The translations under genes were made by a program, and so were the position numbers. DNA of 64,000 bases from Nocardia yamanashiensis NBRC 100130 (lineage in GTDB: Bacteria > Actinomycetota > Actinomycetes > Mycobacteriales > Mycobacteriaceae): positions 372,001 through 436,000 of the forward strand of contig NZ_BDCD01000002.1 in NCBI RefSeq assembly GCF_001613325.1, in the 5' to 3' direction. Below are positions 1-9,659 of this stretch, in pieces; position 1 is the stretch's first letter, and every line of letters starts with the position of its first letter. The notes beneath the pieces were generated by a model. The model was given only the letters and a program-made list of their open reading frames with translations, did no database searches and was not told where the DNA came from.

Positions 1-2
1 TG

Positions 3-1115
3 GTCGGGCTGATCGACGGACTGCGCGAGCGGCACCCGGGCCTCGACCCCGCAGCGATCGAGGACGTCGTGCTCGGCGTTGTCAGCCCCCTGGGCGACCA
101 GGGCGGATGCATCGCACGGACGGCCGCGATGGCTGCCGGGCTGCCGGAAACCGTTCCTGGGTTTCAGCTCAACCGGTTCTGTGGTTCCGGTCTGGAAGCG
201 GTCAATGTCGCGGCCCAGAAGGTGCGATCCGGGTTCGAGCAGCTGGTGATCGGCGGCGGCGTCGAATCGATGTCCCGGGTGCCGATGGGTTCCGACGGTG
301 GCGCCATGATGAACGACCCGGCCACGGCCTACGACACCTACTTCGTCGCCCAGGGCATCGGCGCCGATCTCATCGCTACGATGGAGGGCTTCTCGCGAGA
401 GATTGTCGATTCCTACGCGGCGCGCTCGCAACGGCTGGCGGCCGGGGCCTGGGCCGACGGTCACTTCGGTCGCTCGGTGCTCCCCGTGCTGGATCAGAAC
501 GGCGTCACCGTGCTGGATCGGGACGAGCACATACGCCCGGGAACCACGGTCGAGGATCTGGCCGGTCTGCGTCCGTCGTTCGCGGCCATGGGGGACATGG
601 GATTCGACGCCGTCGCGTTGCAGAAGTATCACTGGGTCGAGAAGATCGACCACGTCCACCACGGGGGCAATTCCTCGGGGATCGTCGACGGCGCGGCGCT
701 GGTACTGATCGGGACCGAGCTGGCGGGCAAGACCTTCGGGCTCGTACCGCGGGCGCGCGTCGTGGCGTCGGCAGCCTCCGGCGCGGACAACACGATCATG
801 CTCACGGGCCCGACCCCGGCGACGCGAAAGTTGCTGGCGCACACCGGGTTGACCGTCGACGACATCGACTTGTTCGAAATCAACGAGGCTTTCGCGGCCG
901 TGGCGCTCAAGTATCGGAAGGATCTGGGCATTCCGGACGAAAAGCTCAATGTCAACGGCGGTGCCATCGCCATGGGCCACCCATTGGGCGCCACCGGCGC
1001 GATGATCCTCGGAACGATGGTGGACGAGCTGGAACGCCGCCAGGCCCGTCGCGCCGTCGTCACGCTGTGTATCGGCGGCGGCATGGGCATCGCGACCCTC
1101 ATCGAACGAGTGTGA
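3..1115 (+). CDS. fadA: acetyl-CoA C-acyltransferase (thiolase), 5' end outside window
   Basis: Degradative thiolase that cleaves 3-oxoacyl-CoA with CoA in the last step of beta-oxidation, in the cytoplasm. The frame is open from the window edge. An in-frame GTG at 69 exists, but thiolase-like residues precede it, so the true start lies upstream. All three active-site blocks are visible: the nucleophilic Cys in [11 protein letters not shown], the His in GHPLGATGA near the C-terminus, and the second Cys in CIGGGMG. It is followed after 32 bp by the FadB-type gene, so the two probably form an FadAB-like module. Family assignment is secure; the substrate is not visible. Confidence 0.93.
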   Translation, partial: VGLIDGLRERHPGLDPAAIEDVVLGVVSPLGDQGGCIARTAAMAAGLPETVPGFQLNRFCGSGLEAVNVAAQKVRSGFEQLVIGGGVESMSRVPMGSDGGAMMNDPATAYDTYFVAQGIGADLIATMEGFSREIVDSYAARSQRLAAGAWADGHFGRSVLPVLDQNGVTVLDRDEHIRPGTTVEDLAGLRPSFAAMGDMGFDAVALQKYHWVEKIDHVHHGGNSSGIVDGAALVLIGTELAGKTFGLVPRARVVASAASGADNTIMLTGPTPATRKLLAHTGLTVDDIDLFEINEAFAAVALKYRKDLGIPDEKLNVNGGAIAMGHPLGATGAMILGTMVDELERRQARRAVVTLCIGGGMGIATLIERV

Positions 1116-1147
1116 CTCTCCACAAGAAAAGGAAGATCGACCCCGAC

Positions 1148-3343
1148 ATGAGCGACAACACCATTCGCTGGGAGTCCGGATCCGACGGCATCGTACTGCT
1201 GACCATGGACGATCCGGCTCAGTCCGCCAACACCATGAACGACCGCCACATCACCTCCATGCGTACCGTCATCGACCGGCTGGTATCCGAGCGTGACTCG
1301 ATCACCGGGGTGATCCTGACCTCGGCGAAGAAGACCTTCTTCGCCGGTGGTGATCTCAACGACCTGATCACGACGCGCAAGGAGAATGCCGCCGAATTCT
1401 TCGCGGGCATCGAGGCGATCAAGGCCGACCTGCGTCGGCTGGAGCTGCTCGGCAAGCCTGTGGTCGCCGCGATCAACGGCGCCGCGCTCGGCGGCGGGCT
1501 GGAGATCGCTCTTGCTACGCATCACCGAATCACGCTGTCGGACAATCATGTTCAGATAGGCCTGCCCGAGGTAGGGCTGGGGCTGCTACCCGGCGGCGGC
1601 GGGATCGCACGCACGGTGCGGATGCTGGGTGTACACAAGGCGCTTACCGACGTCCTGTTGCAGGGCCCGCGGATGAGCCCAGCGCGGGCATTGCAGGTGG
1701 GCCTGGTCGACGAAGTGGTCGAGAGCCCGCAGGAGTTGCTCGCCGCTGCCCGCAAATGGATCTTCGAAAACCCCGCTCCGGTGCAGCCGTGGGACGTGAG
1801 GGGATATCGGATCCCGGGCGGCACGCCTGCCGAGGCAAGCTTCGCCGCGACCCTGCCGCTGGTGACAGCCGGCCTTCGCAAACAGCTCAAAGGCGCGAAT
1901 CTGCCTGCGCCGCGCGCCATTCTGGCCGCCGCGGTCGAGGGTAGTCAGGTCGGATTCGACATGGCGTCCACCATCGAGTCGCGCTACCTCACCGAGCTGG
2001 CCACCGGTCAGGTCGCGAAGAACATGATCCAGGCGTTCTTCTTCGATATGCGGCACATCAAATCCGGGGGCTCCCGGCCCGAGGGCTATCCCGCGCATTC
2101 CTTCACGAAGGTCGCGGTGCTCGGCGCGGGCATGATGGGCGCCGGCATCGCCTACGTCTGTGCCCGCGCGGGCATCGAGGTGGTGTTGAAGGACACCAGC
2201 CTGGACGCCGCGAAACGCGGCAGGGATTACTCGGTCGCACTGGTCGAGAAGGCAATCTCCCGCGGACAGATCAGCCGGGAGCGGGGCGAGGAGATCCTGG
2301 GCCGGATCCATCCGACCGACGCGTACGCGGATGCTGCTGGTGCGGATCTGGTGATCGAGGCGGTCTTCGAAGACCCGGCGATCAAGGGCAAGGTGTTCGG
2401 CGAGATTGAGCCCGTGGTCGCGGGCGATGCTGTCCTGGGCTCGAACACCTCGACGTTGCCGATTACCGGATTGGCCGAAAGTGTCTCGCGGCCAGAGGAT
2501 TTCATCGGAATGCATTTCTTCTCGCCGGTCGACAAGATGGCGTTGCTGGAGATCGTGGTCGGTGCGAAGACCAGTGACGCGACGTTGGCGAAGGCGATCG
2601 ATCTCGCACACGCGATCGGCAAGACACCCATTGTGGTCAACGATCGGCGCGGGTTCTTCACCAGCAGGGTGATCATGCAGTTCGCCGCGGAGGCGCTGAC
2701 CATGCTGGGCGAGGGTTTGGAACCGGCGTCCATCGAACAGGCTGGGGCTCAGGCCGGGTATCCGGCCCCGCCGCTTCAGCTCCAGGACGAGCTGACCCTC
2801 ACCCTGGCCCGCAAGGCCAGGGAGGAGACCAAAGCGGCCGTGCTCGCCGCGGGCGGCGAGTGGTCCGAGAGCGGCTCGGACTCCGTCGTGGACCGCATGA
2901 TCGACGAATTCGGCCGCGGTGGTCGTTCGAGCGGAGCCGGTTTCTACGACTACGTGGACGGCAGACGCGCCGGCGTGTGGACCGGCCTGTACGAGCACTT
3001 CCGCAAGCCCGGGTACGAGATTCCGTTCGAGGACATGAAGGAGCGCATGCTCTTCATCGAAGCCCTCGAAACGGTGAAGTGCTTCGACGAGGGCGTGCTC
3101 CGTTCGGTCGCCGACGCCAATATCGGCTCGATTCTGGGCATCGGATACCCGTCCTGGACCGGCGGCGTCGTTCAGTACATCAACGGGTACGAGGGCGGTG
3201 TCGCCGGATTCGTCGCCCGAGCCGAAGAACTGGCCGCGAAGTACGGCCCGCGGTTCGCACCGTCGGCGAGTCTGATTGCGGCCGCCGCGGCTGGGCAGTG
3301 GCCCGAAGCCGAAGGATCCATTTCCGCGGAGGCGGCCGTATGA
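1148..3343 (+). CDS. fadB: 3-hydroxyacyl-CoA dehydrogenase / enoyl-CoA hydratase fusion (FadB-like)
   Basis: About 731 residues, the usual size for the trifunctional-type alpha subunit. The N-terminal crotonase domain (about 1-190) shows the oxyanion-hole segments FAGGDL and NGAALGGGLEIAL. A Rossmann NAD-binding domain follows with VLGAGMMGAGIAY (about residue 325) and then the two C-terminal 3HCDH helical domains, including FFSPVDKMALLEIV and SGAGFYDY. It hydrates enoyl-CoA and oxidises the 3-hydroxyacyl-CoA. The ATG at 1148 is chosen because it sits behind an AAGGAAG ribosome site and begins the crotonase domain; the open frame extends far upstream only as a shadow of the thiolase. It overlaps the next gene by ATGA. 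Confidence 0.95.
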   Translation: MSDNTIRWESGSDGIVLLTMDDPAQSANTMNDRHITSMRTVIDRLVSERDSITGVILTSAKKTFFAGGDLNDLITTRKENAAEFFAGIEAIKADLRRLELLGKPVVAAINGAALGGGLEIALATHHRITLSDNHVQIGLPEVGLGLLPGGGGIARTVRMLGVHKALTDVLLQGPRMSPARALQVGLVDEVVESPQELLAAARKWIFENPAPVQPWDVRGYRIPGGTPAEASFAATLPLVTAGLRKQLKGANLPAPRAILAAAVEGSQVGFDMASTIESRYLTELATGQVAKNMIQAFFFDMRHIKSGGSRPEGYPAHSFTKVAVLGAGMMGAGIAYVCARAGIEVVLKDTSLDAAKRGRDYSVALVEKAISRGQISRERGEEILGRIHPTDAYADAAGADLVIEAVFEDPAIKGKVFGEIEPVVAGDAVLGSNTSTLPITGLAESVSRPEDFIGMHFFSPVDKMALLEIVVGAKTSDATLAKAIDLAHAIGKTPIVVNDRRGFFTSRVIMQFAAEALTMLGEGLEPASIEQAGAQAGYPAPPLQLQDELTLTLARKAREETKAAVLAAGGEWSESGSDSVVDRMIDEFGRGGRSSGAGFYDYVDGRRAGVWTGLYEHFRKPGYEIPFEDMKERMLFIEALETVKCFDEGVLRSVADANIGSILGIGYPSWTGGVVQYINGYEGGVAGFVARAEELAAKYGPRFAPSASLIAAAAAGQWPEAEGSISAEAAV

Positions 3344-4515
3344 GATCCGCGGTCATCATCGACATCGTGCGCACGGCGTCGGGCCGGGGCAAGCCCGGAG
3401 GTGCGCTGTCGGGCGTGCATCCGGTCCGGCTCCTGGCCGACACTCTGCAAGCTCTGCTGGCCCGCACCGATATCGACCCGGCCCGGATCGACGATGTGAT
3501 CGCCGGCTGTGTCCAGCAGGTCGGCGAGCAGACCGGCAATATCGCCCGCGGTGCGGTACTCGCGGCGGGCTGGCCGGATTCGGTTCCGGGCACCACGATC
3601 GACCGGCAATGCGGTTCCAGCCAGCAGGCCGTGCATTTCGCCGCGCAGGGCGTCATGGCTGGCGTCTACGACATCGTGGTGGCCTGCGGTGTCGAATCGA
3701 TGAGCCGGCTGCCGATGGGCACGGCAGCGATCGGGCAGAACCCGATCGAGCCACTGGCGGAACGCTTTCCCGAGGGGCTCGTCAACCAGGGGGTCGCGGC
3801 CGAGTTGATCGCCGCCCGATGGAAGCTCGATCGCGAGACCCTCGACGCCTACTCGGCGCGGTCGCACCAGCGCGCGGCGGCCATCGCCGCGGCGGGCGGG
3901 TTCGCGAACGAGATCGTGCCGATCACCGTCGGCGGACAGGTGCACGACAGTGACCAGACACTGCGGGCGCAGACCACGGCCGTAGGACTGGCGGCCTTGA
4001 AACCGTCCTTCGCCGACGATGCGCTCTGGGCGCGCTTCCCCGAAATCGCATGGAGCATTACCGCCGGCAACTCGTCGCCGCTCACCGACGGCGCATCGGC
4101 CGCACTGATCATGAGCGAGGAGCGCGCGGCGAGCCTCGGCCTGCGTCCACGGGCGCGCTTCCACGAATTCGCCGTCGCCGGTGCTGATCCGCTGCTCATG
4201 CTGACCGCCGTCGTCCCGGCTTCCCGGCAGGTGCTGGCACGCGCGGGCCTCTCGATCGACGATCTCGGTGCGTACGAAGTCAATGAGGCGTTCGCTCCTG
4301 TTCCGCTGGCTTGGCAGCACGAGCTGCGGGCGGATCCGGACAAGCTCAACCCACGAGGCGGCGCGATCGCCCTGGGGCACGCGCTCGGCGCATCCGGTGT
4401 GCGCCTGCTGTCCACCCTGGTGAACCACCTCGAGGCCACGGGGGAGCGATACGGGCTGCAAACGATGTGCGAAGGCGGCGGCCTCGCCAACGCGATGATC
4501 ATCGAAAGGCTCTGA
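3340..4515 (+). CDS. acetyl-CoA acetyltransferase (second thiolase)
   Basis: Thiolase of 391 residues starting at the ATG of an ATGA overlap with the FadB-like gene, so translation is probably coupled. Cys91 in DRQCGSSQQAV, the His in GGAIALGHALGASG and the Cys in MCEGGGLANA are all present, so it should be catalytically competent, unlike the thiolase-like proteins encoded next. Two true thiolases flanking one FadB suggest different chain-length or branching preference, but the sequence alone does not decide this. Confidence 0.94.
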   Translation: MRSAVIIDIVRTASGRGKPGGALSGVHPVRLLADTLQALLARTDIDPARIDDVIAGCVQQVGEQTGNIARGAVLAAGWPDSVPGTTIDRQCGSSQQAVHFAAQGVMAGVYDIVVACGVESMSRLPMGTAAIGQNPIEPLAERFPEGLVNQGVAAELIAARWKLDRETLDAYSARSHQRAAAIAAAGGFANEIVPITVGGQVHDSDQTLRAQTTAVGLAALKPSFADDALWARFPEIAWSITAGNSSPLTDGASAALIMSEERAASLGLRPRARFHEFAVAGADPLLMLTAVVPASRQVLARAGLSIDDLGAYEVNEAFAPVPLAWQHELRADPDKLNPRGGAIALGHALGASGVRLLSTLVNHLEATGERYGLQTMCEGGGLANAMIIERL

Positions 4516-4555
4516 TGCTCATGACGATCCGTGCTCATCGGCCCGAGGGGGCGAA

Positions 4556-5683
4556 ATGAGCGGCCTCAATCCCTCGTCCGCCGCTCGGGATCCGATCCCG
4601 GTGCTGGGAATCGCGGCGACGCCGCTCGTCACCGAGAGTGACGCCGTTCTCGACGAACTGGTCTTCGACGCGGTATCGAATGCTTTGCGCGAAGCCGGAG
4701 TTCGCAAACACGAGCTCGGTATCTCGATCACCGCTTCGCTGGACGTCTACGACGGTCGCAGCATTTCCAGCGGTTTGACCAATGCCGCCAGTGGCGGTTA
4801 TCTGGCGCAGTCGTACCGCATCGAGGGTGACGCCGGGCAGGCGATCGTCGCCGCCGCGCAGACCATTGCCGCGGGCGATGCCGACCTGGCGCTCGCTGTC
4901 GGCGTATACAACCCCGAGGTATCGGCGCCGGATCGGCGGCAGTTCCTCCAGCAGATTTCCAATCTCGGTTTCGAGCCCCACTTCGACCGGCCGGTCGGCC
5001 TGACCGCGGAGACGATGTTCGGCCTGCACGCCGGTTACCTGCTCGACTCCGGCCGGATCACCGAGGAGCAACTCGCCGCGCTCGCCGCGGCGGCGATCAC
5101 CCGAGGCGCCGACCGCGCCCGGTCTGTCCGTACTACTCCGGTCGGCCCCGCCGAAGTCCTGGCTTCCGCGCCGGTCAACGGCGTGCTGCGTGAACTCATG
5201 TTGCCGGCCGAATGTACCGGCGCTATCGCCGTGGTGCTGGGATCGCTGGGCAGGGCGCGACGTGCCCGGTGCCCGCGCGCCGTACTCACCGGTTGGGGAC
5301 AGTCGACCGGCGACACCACGGCCGGCGGCCAGTGGCTTGAAGATCCGGCAGCGGCCACGCGTCGCGCCGGGCAGGAGGCCTACGGCCGGGCAGGTCTGAC
5401 GGCTCCCGGTGATCAAGTGCAGGCGCTCGAGCTCACCGCGGCGACCCCCGCTCTGCTCACGCCGATCGTCAACGCACTCGGCATGAGCAAGACGGGTGTC
5501 GAGGTGTCCCCGTCCGGTGGGGCATTCAGCGCGTACCCGGGCGTGGCCAACGGTGCACTCCGTGTGCTGGAAGCCGTGTCGTGGCTGGAGGAACACGGCG
5601 GGCGCGTCGTCTCGCATTCCACCGATCTGCTCACCGGACCGGTCGCGGACACCGCGACAGTCCTTGTCCTGGAGGAGGTTTGA
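4556..5683 (+). CDS. thiolase-like lipid-transfer protein (LTP/SCPx type), divergent
   Basis: 375-residue thiolase-superfamily protein, ATG behind a purine-rich GAGGGGGCGAAA leader. It keeps the fold-defining pattern of the family, such as GDAGQAIVAAAQTIAAGDADLALAVGV and a C-terminal SPSGGAFSAYPGVANG segment, but the nucleophilic Cys of true thiolases is not visible at the expected place. Such Cys-less relatives include the Ltp proteins of steroid side-chain degradation, some of which are retro-aldolases working with DUF35 partners. It precedes a second LTP-like protein and a DUF35 protein, so the three are likely subunits of one complex. Function beyond family is inference. Confidence 0.75.
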   Translation: MSGLNPSSAARDPIPVLGIAATPLVTESDAVLDELVFDAVSNALREAGVRKHELGISITASLDVYDGRSISSGLTNAASGGYLAQSYRIEGDAGQAIVAAAQTIAAGDADLALAVGVYNPEVSAPDRRQFLQQISNLGFEPHFDRPVGLTAETMFGLHAGYLLDSGRITEEQLAALAAAAITRGADRARSVRTTPVGPAEVLASAPVNGVLRELMLPAECTGAIAVVLGSLGRARRARCPRAVLTGWGQSTGDTTAGGQWLEDPAAATRRAGQEAYGRAGLTAPGDQVQALELTAATPALLTPIVNALGMSKTGVEVSPSGGAFSAYPGVANGALRVLEAVSWLEEHGGRVVSHSTDLLTGPVADTATVLVLEEV

Positions 5684-6861
5684 TGGCCACGCGGGCAGTG
5701 ATCGCGGGGGTGGGTATCACCCGTGCCACCTCACCGCGCAAGCAGGAAAGCTCCTCGCTGGAGCTGGTGCAGGAAGCGGTGTGGGGCGCGCTCGCGCACT
5801 CGGGGGCCGCGTCGAATTCACTGGACGGGATAGTGATCGGCAATATCGACGGCTTCGAGGGCACCGTGCTCGGCGCCAAGCATCTCGTGCGCAGACTCGG
5901 CCTCGGCGCAGATCTGCCGGTGTCGATCATCAATACCGGCGGCACCACGGGCGGCAACCTGATGCAGCTCGCGGCACGGCAGGTGCGGTCCGGCGATCGC
6001 CGGCGCGTGCTCTGTGTGGGCGGTCCCACCTTCTACGGCGCGGAAGATCTGCAGTCGGCCATCAACACCAATTCGCCGATGATCGTCGAACAGCCGCTCG
6101 GCATGGGCGCGTACCACATGGGAGCGTTCTATCCGAGCGCGTACCAGCAGCGCTTCGGTGCGACCGTCGAGGATTTCGCGGTGAGCGTGGTGCAAGCGCA
6201 CGAGCACGCGTCACGTAATCCCTACGCGCACTTGCGCAATGTCCTCAGTGTCGAGGATGTGGTGGCGGCGAAACCCCTGTCCTATCCCATGACGATGGCG
6301 ATGGTCTGCCCGGTGTCCACCTCAGCCAACGCCCTGCTGGTCACGTCCGAGCAGAACGCCGCCGAGCTGCGTCCGCCGCCGATCGTCATCCGTGCGATGG
6401 CCACCTCCAGCGACCCGTATCTGGGTGGTGGGAAAAACGATTTCGCCGCCATGGAGAATCTTTCGATCCTGGCCCGGAAGGTCTATCGGCTGGCCGATAT
6501 TCGAAACCCGCGCGAGGAAATCGACGTCGTCGAACTGTTCTCGCCGTACGCACCGATGCAGCCGATGCAACTGGAGGCCCTCGGATTCGCCCCGCCGGGC
6601 GGGGGCGTCGACCTGATTCGTTCCGGCGCAACCGGATTCGACGGTGACCTGCCGACGAACCTGTCCGGCGGCCCGCTGTGCACCAATGCGGGAGTTGCCG
6701 GTGAACTGGCCCCGTACGTGTACGTCGCCCTGCAACTGATGGGTGACGCACCGGAGGAGATACAGGTGGCCGGCGCCCGGCGCGGTCTCGCTCACGGCAC
6801 CGGCGGCACCTTCTTCCAGTTCGAGAACCTCGCCATCCTCGAAAGACAGGAGCGCCCATGA
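5683..6861 (+). CDS. thiolase-like lipid-transfer protein (possible retro-aldolase subunit)
   Basis: 392 residues; the start codon overlaps the previous stop in TGATG. The thiolase fold is recognisable (VIAGVGITR at the N-terminus, INTGGTTGGNLMQLAARQV where thiolases carry their nucleophile, DVVELFSPYAPMQPMQLEALGF and a GGPLCTNAGVAGE loop near the C-terminus). The usual CGSG nucleophile block is replaced by TGGTTGG, so Cys-dependent thiolysis is unlikely. Steroid-type Ltp aldolases share this architecture and need a DUF35 partner, which is encoded immediately downstream with an ATGA overlap. I infer C-C bond cleavage of a beta-hydroxyacyl-CoA; a non-catalytic scaffold role is the alternative. 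Confidence 0.78.
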   Translation: MATRAVIAGVGITRATSPRKQESSSLELVQEAVWGALAHSGAASNSLDGIVIGNIDGFEGTVLGAKHLVRRLGLGADLPVSIINTGGTTGGNLMQLAARQVRSGDRRRVLCVGGPTFYGAEDLQSAINTNSPMIVEQPLGMGAYHMGAFYPSAYQQRFGATVEDFAVSVVQAHEHASRNPYAHLRNVLSVEDVVAAKPLSYPMTMAMVCPVSTSANALLVTSEQNAAELRPPPIVIRAMATSSDPYLGGGKNDFAAMENLSILARKVYRLADIRNPREEIDVVELFSPYAPMQPMQLEALGFAPPGGGVDLIRSGATGFDGDLPTNLSGGPLCTNAGVAGELAPYVYVALQLMGDAPEEIQVAGARRGLAHGTGGTFFQFENLAILERQERP

Positions 6862-7310
6862 ACATCACGACGCAGCGGGTCCACTGGGACCTGAATTACG
6901 ACATTCATCTGGGTGCGACCTGGGGCCGTTTCATGGCGGGGCTGACCGAACGGAGGATCCTGGCCAACCGCTGTCCGGACTGCTCCCGGGTCTTCGTTCC
7001 GCCGCAGGCATACTGCGAGTCCTGCTTCGTCCGCACCGGCGAGTGGCTCGAGCTGCCGCCCGAGGGGACCGTCGAAGCATTCACCGTGGCTTGGCAGAGC
7101 TTCCGCGGCGGCCCCACCCCGCCGTACGCGATCGCGGCGATCCGGCTCGACGGCGCGAGCACGATGCTCATGCATTACGTGCGGGGGGTGGATCTCGCCG
7201 ATCCGAATTCCGTTCGCGGACAACTACCTCCGGGCACGCGGGTGCGGGCCGTCTGGGCGGCGGAACGCACCGGCCAGATCCTCGACATCTCGCATTTCGC
7301 GCCGATCTGA
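6858..7310 (+). CDS. Zn-ribbon/OB-fold (DUF35) protein, partner of the LTP proteins
   Basis: 150 residues with a rubredoxin-like zinc ribbon, CPDCSRVF and CESCF, around residues 35-55, followed by an OB-fold with the typical stretch VEAFTVAW and PYAIAAIRLDGA. DUF35 proteins bind acyl-CoA and serve as essential partners of thiolase-like or LTP enzymes, as in the Ltp2-ChsH2 aldolase. The ATGA overlap with the preceding LTP-like gene supports a 1:1 complex. The domain assignment is firm; the specific partner is inferred from adjacency. Confidence 0.88.
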   Translation: MNITTQRVHWDLNYDIHLGATWGRFMAGLTERRILANRCPDCSRVFVPPQAYCESCFVRTGEWLELPPEGTVEAFTVAWQSFRGGPTPPYAIAAIRLDGASTMLMHYVRGVDLADPNSVRGQLPPGTRVRAVWAAERTGQILDISHFAPI

Positions 7311-7332
7311 ACAATTCCAGGAAAGAGGACTC

Positions 7333-8532
7333 GTGAGCACCGAGAGAGCTCTCGACGCGAAGGGACTCGCAGCCTATGTGCGCGAATTCCTGTGCGAGCA
7401 CGACCCGGCCACCACCGACCGGCGGGAATTCCTCCGCGCCCGCTTCGACGCCGGGCTCGCCTGGGTGCACTATCCGGCAGGCCTCGGCGGACTCGGGCTG
7501 GATCCGGCGCTGCAGCCCCAAGTGGACGTTCTTCTCGCGGACGCCGGTGCTCCGGACAACCGGCCCGAGTTGAACTTCATCGGCCTCAATATGGCCGCGC
7601 CGACCCTTCTGCGCTTCGGAACTCCGGAGCAGCAGCGACGTTGGCTTCGCCCGCTGTGGACCGGTGAAGAACTCTGGTGCCAGCTGTTCAGCGAGCCGGG
7701 CGCCGGTTCCGACCTGGCCGATGTAGGGACGACCGCCGTCCGTGATGATGATGGCTGGATCGTCAACGGCCAGAAGGTCTGGACCTCGCTCGCACACCAG
7801 GCGGACTGGGCGATTCTGCTCGTGCGCACCGACGCGGCGCAGCCGAAACACCGGGGACTGTCGTACTTCATTTGCGACATGCACGCCCCCGGAATCGACG
7901 TCCGGCCGCTGCGACAGATCACCGGCGAAAGCGAGTTCAACGAGGTCTACCTCGATGACGTGCGCATCGCCGGCGATCATCTGCTCGGTGAGGTCGGCCT
8001 GGGCTGGACGGTTGCCGGTCACACCCTGGCGAACGAGCGGGTCGCGATCGGCGCGGGCACGATTCCGCGCGAGAGCGGCACGATCGGAACGTTGGTGCAG
8101 ACCTGGCGCAATCGACCCGAACTGCGCCGGGCAGGTCTTCACGACCAGGTCGTGCAGTTCTGGGTCGAGGCCGAAGCCGCTCGGCTGACCGCCGAGCGCC
8201 TGCGTCAGCAACAGGCGGCCGGGCTACCGGGTCCCGAGGGGGCCGGAGCGAAACTCAGCCACGCTCGGTTGAACCAGCAGATCTCTTCGTTCGAGCTGGA
8301 ACTCCTTGGCGCGGAGGGCCTTCGGTACTCCGACTACACAGCGCGGCGACCTGTCATCGTCGCCGACTGGGCCGAGGAGTCGGCCGGCTGGCGGTTTCTA
8401 CGCGCCAAGGGCAACTCGATCGAGGGTGGCACCTCCGACATCATGCGCAACATCATCGCCGAGCGCGTACTCGGACTGCCTGCCGAGGCCCGGGCCGACA
8501 AAGATATTCCCTGGAAGGACCTGCCGCGATGA
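7333..8532 (+). CDS. acyl-CoA dehydrogenase (FadE26/29-like subunit)
   Basis: 399-residue flavoprotein starting at GTG behind AGGAAAGAGGAC. It has the FAD and substrate loop segments CQLFSEPGAGSDLA and GQKVWTSLAHQADWAILLVRT, and the C-terminal NSIEGGTSDIMRNIIAERVLGLP block. It introduces a double bond into acyl-CoA. This form resembles the FAD-binding, catalytic half of the heteromeric FadE pairs known from mycobacterial steroid catabolism. The next gene, overlapping by ATGA, encodes a different acyl-CoA dehydrogenase, so a heterotetramer is likely. Confidence 0.93.
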   Translation: MSTERALDAKGLAAYVREFLCEHDPATTDRREFLRARFDAGLAWVHYPAGLGGLGLDPALQPQVDVLLADAGAPDNRPELNFIGLNMAAPTLLRFGTPEQQRRWLRPLWTGEELWCQLFSEPGAGSDLADVGTTAVRDDDGWIVNGQKVWTSLAHQADWAILLVRTDAAQPKHRGLSYFICDMHAPGIDVRPLRQITGESEFNEVYLDDVRIAGDHLLGEVGLGWTVAGHTLANERVAIGAGTIPRESGTIGTLVQTWRNRPELRRAGLHDQVVQFWVEAEAARLTAERLRQQQAAGLPGPEGAGAKLSHARLNQQISSFELELLGAEGLRYSDYTARRPVIVADWAEESAGWRFLRAKGNSIEGGTSDIMRNIIAERVLGLPAEARADKDIPWKDLPR

Positions 8533-9659
8533 CCGACATCACGACCCCGGCGACCGGTGACCTGCTCTATTCGGAGGTCGAGGAGGATTTGCGGGCGAGC
8601 GTGCGGGCGTTGCTCGGCAAACGCAGCCCCTGGGATGCGGTGCTCGCCCGAACGGAAAGCGACACGACCACCGATCTGGAGCTCTGGAACGCGCTGGCGG
8701 TCGAAATCGGTTGTGTCGCATTGGCTGTGCCGGAAGTCGCCGGTGGCGCCGGAGCGAGTTGGCGTGAAGCGGCGATCGTGGCCGAGGAACTCGGGCGGGC
8801 AGTTGCCGCCGTGCCCTTCCTCGGGTCGGCCGGCATAGCCGTAGCCCTGCTGCTCGAGCTCGGCCGGACCGATCTCCTCGGCGCGGTAGCGAGCGGAGCG
8901 ACCATGGCGACGGTCGCGCTCCCGTTCAGCACCGCCGCGGGTGACCGCCTCGACGCGGTGCGAATCCGGGACGGAAGGCTTTACGGCACAGTGACTTCGG
9001 TCGCCGATGCGGCCGCAGCCGATATCCTCCTCGTCCCCGCGGGCGATGCCGTCTTCCAAGTCGCGGCCGACGCGGCCGGACTGCGCCGCACCGAGGTGGT
9101 GTCGCTCGATATGACTCGCCCCCTGGTGGACCTCCGCTTCGACGGCGTCGAGGCCGAACTCCTCGCGGCAGGCGAGCACATCCCGGAGGCAGTCGGAGCG
9201 TCACTGCGGATCGGCGCTGTACTGCTGGCTTCGGAGCAATTGGGACTGGCCGAGCGCTGCTTCGAGATGGCTATCGAATACGTGCGGATCCGACGTCAGT
9301 TCGGCCGCGTGATCGGCTCCTACCAAGCGATCAAACATCGGCTGGCGGAGCTCTGGGTGCTGCTCACCCAGGCGCGCGCGGTGGCGCGGTACGCGGCCGA
9401 ATGCGCCGCGACCCGTTCCCCGGATCTGCCGGTCGCGGCAGCACTGGCCAAAGCGCACTGCTCTGCCGTCTCCCAGCGGATCGCGGAGGAATGCGTGCAG
9501 TTCCACGGCGGCATCGGGTTCACCTGGGAGCATCCGGCCCATCTCTATCTCAAACGCGCCAAGAGCAGCGCGATAGCGCTGGGCACACCCGAGCGGCATC
9601 GCGCGGCTCTCGCCGAACTGGTGGACATCGCGTTGCCCGATGTGGAGGCATGCCGATGA
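8529..9659 (+). CDS. acyl-CoA dehydrogenase (FadE27/28-like subunit)
   Basis: 376 residues, ATGA-coupled to the previous gene. The C-terminal half has the characteristic AIEYVRIRRQFGRVIGSYQAIKH helix and CVQFHGGIGFTWEHPAHLYLKRA. The N-terminal half is weaker and lacks a clear SEPGAGSD-type FAD loop. That asymmetry is typical of the second subunit in heteromeric FadE pairs, which contributes to the complex without a complete active site. I infer an alpha2beta2 enzyme with the upstream protein. Confidence 0.9.
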   Translation: MTDITTPATGDLLYSEVEEDLRASVRALLGKRSPWDAVLARTESDTTTDLELWNALAVEIGCVALAVPEVAGGAGASWREAAIVAEELGRAVAAVPFLGSAGIAVALLLELGRTDLLGAVASGATMATVALPFSTAAGDRLDAVRIRDGRLYGTVTSVADAAAADILLVPAGDAVFQVAADAAGLRRTEVVSLDMTRPLVDLRFDGVEAELLAAGEHIPEAVGASLRIGAVLLASEQLGLAERCFEMAIEYVRIRRQFGRVIGSYQAIKHRLAELWVLLTQARAVARYAAECAATRSPDLPVAAALAKAHCSAVSQRIAEECVQFHGGIGFTWEHPAHLYLKRAKSSAIALGTPERHRAALAELVDIALPDVEACR

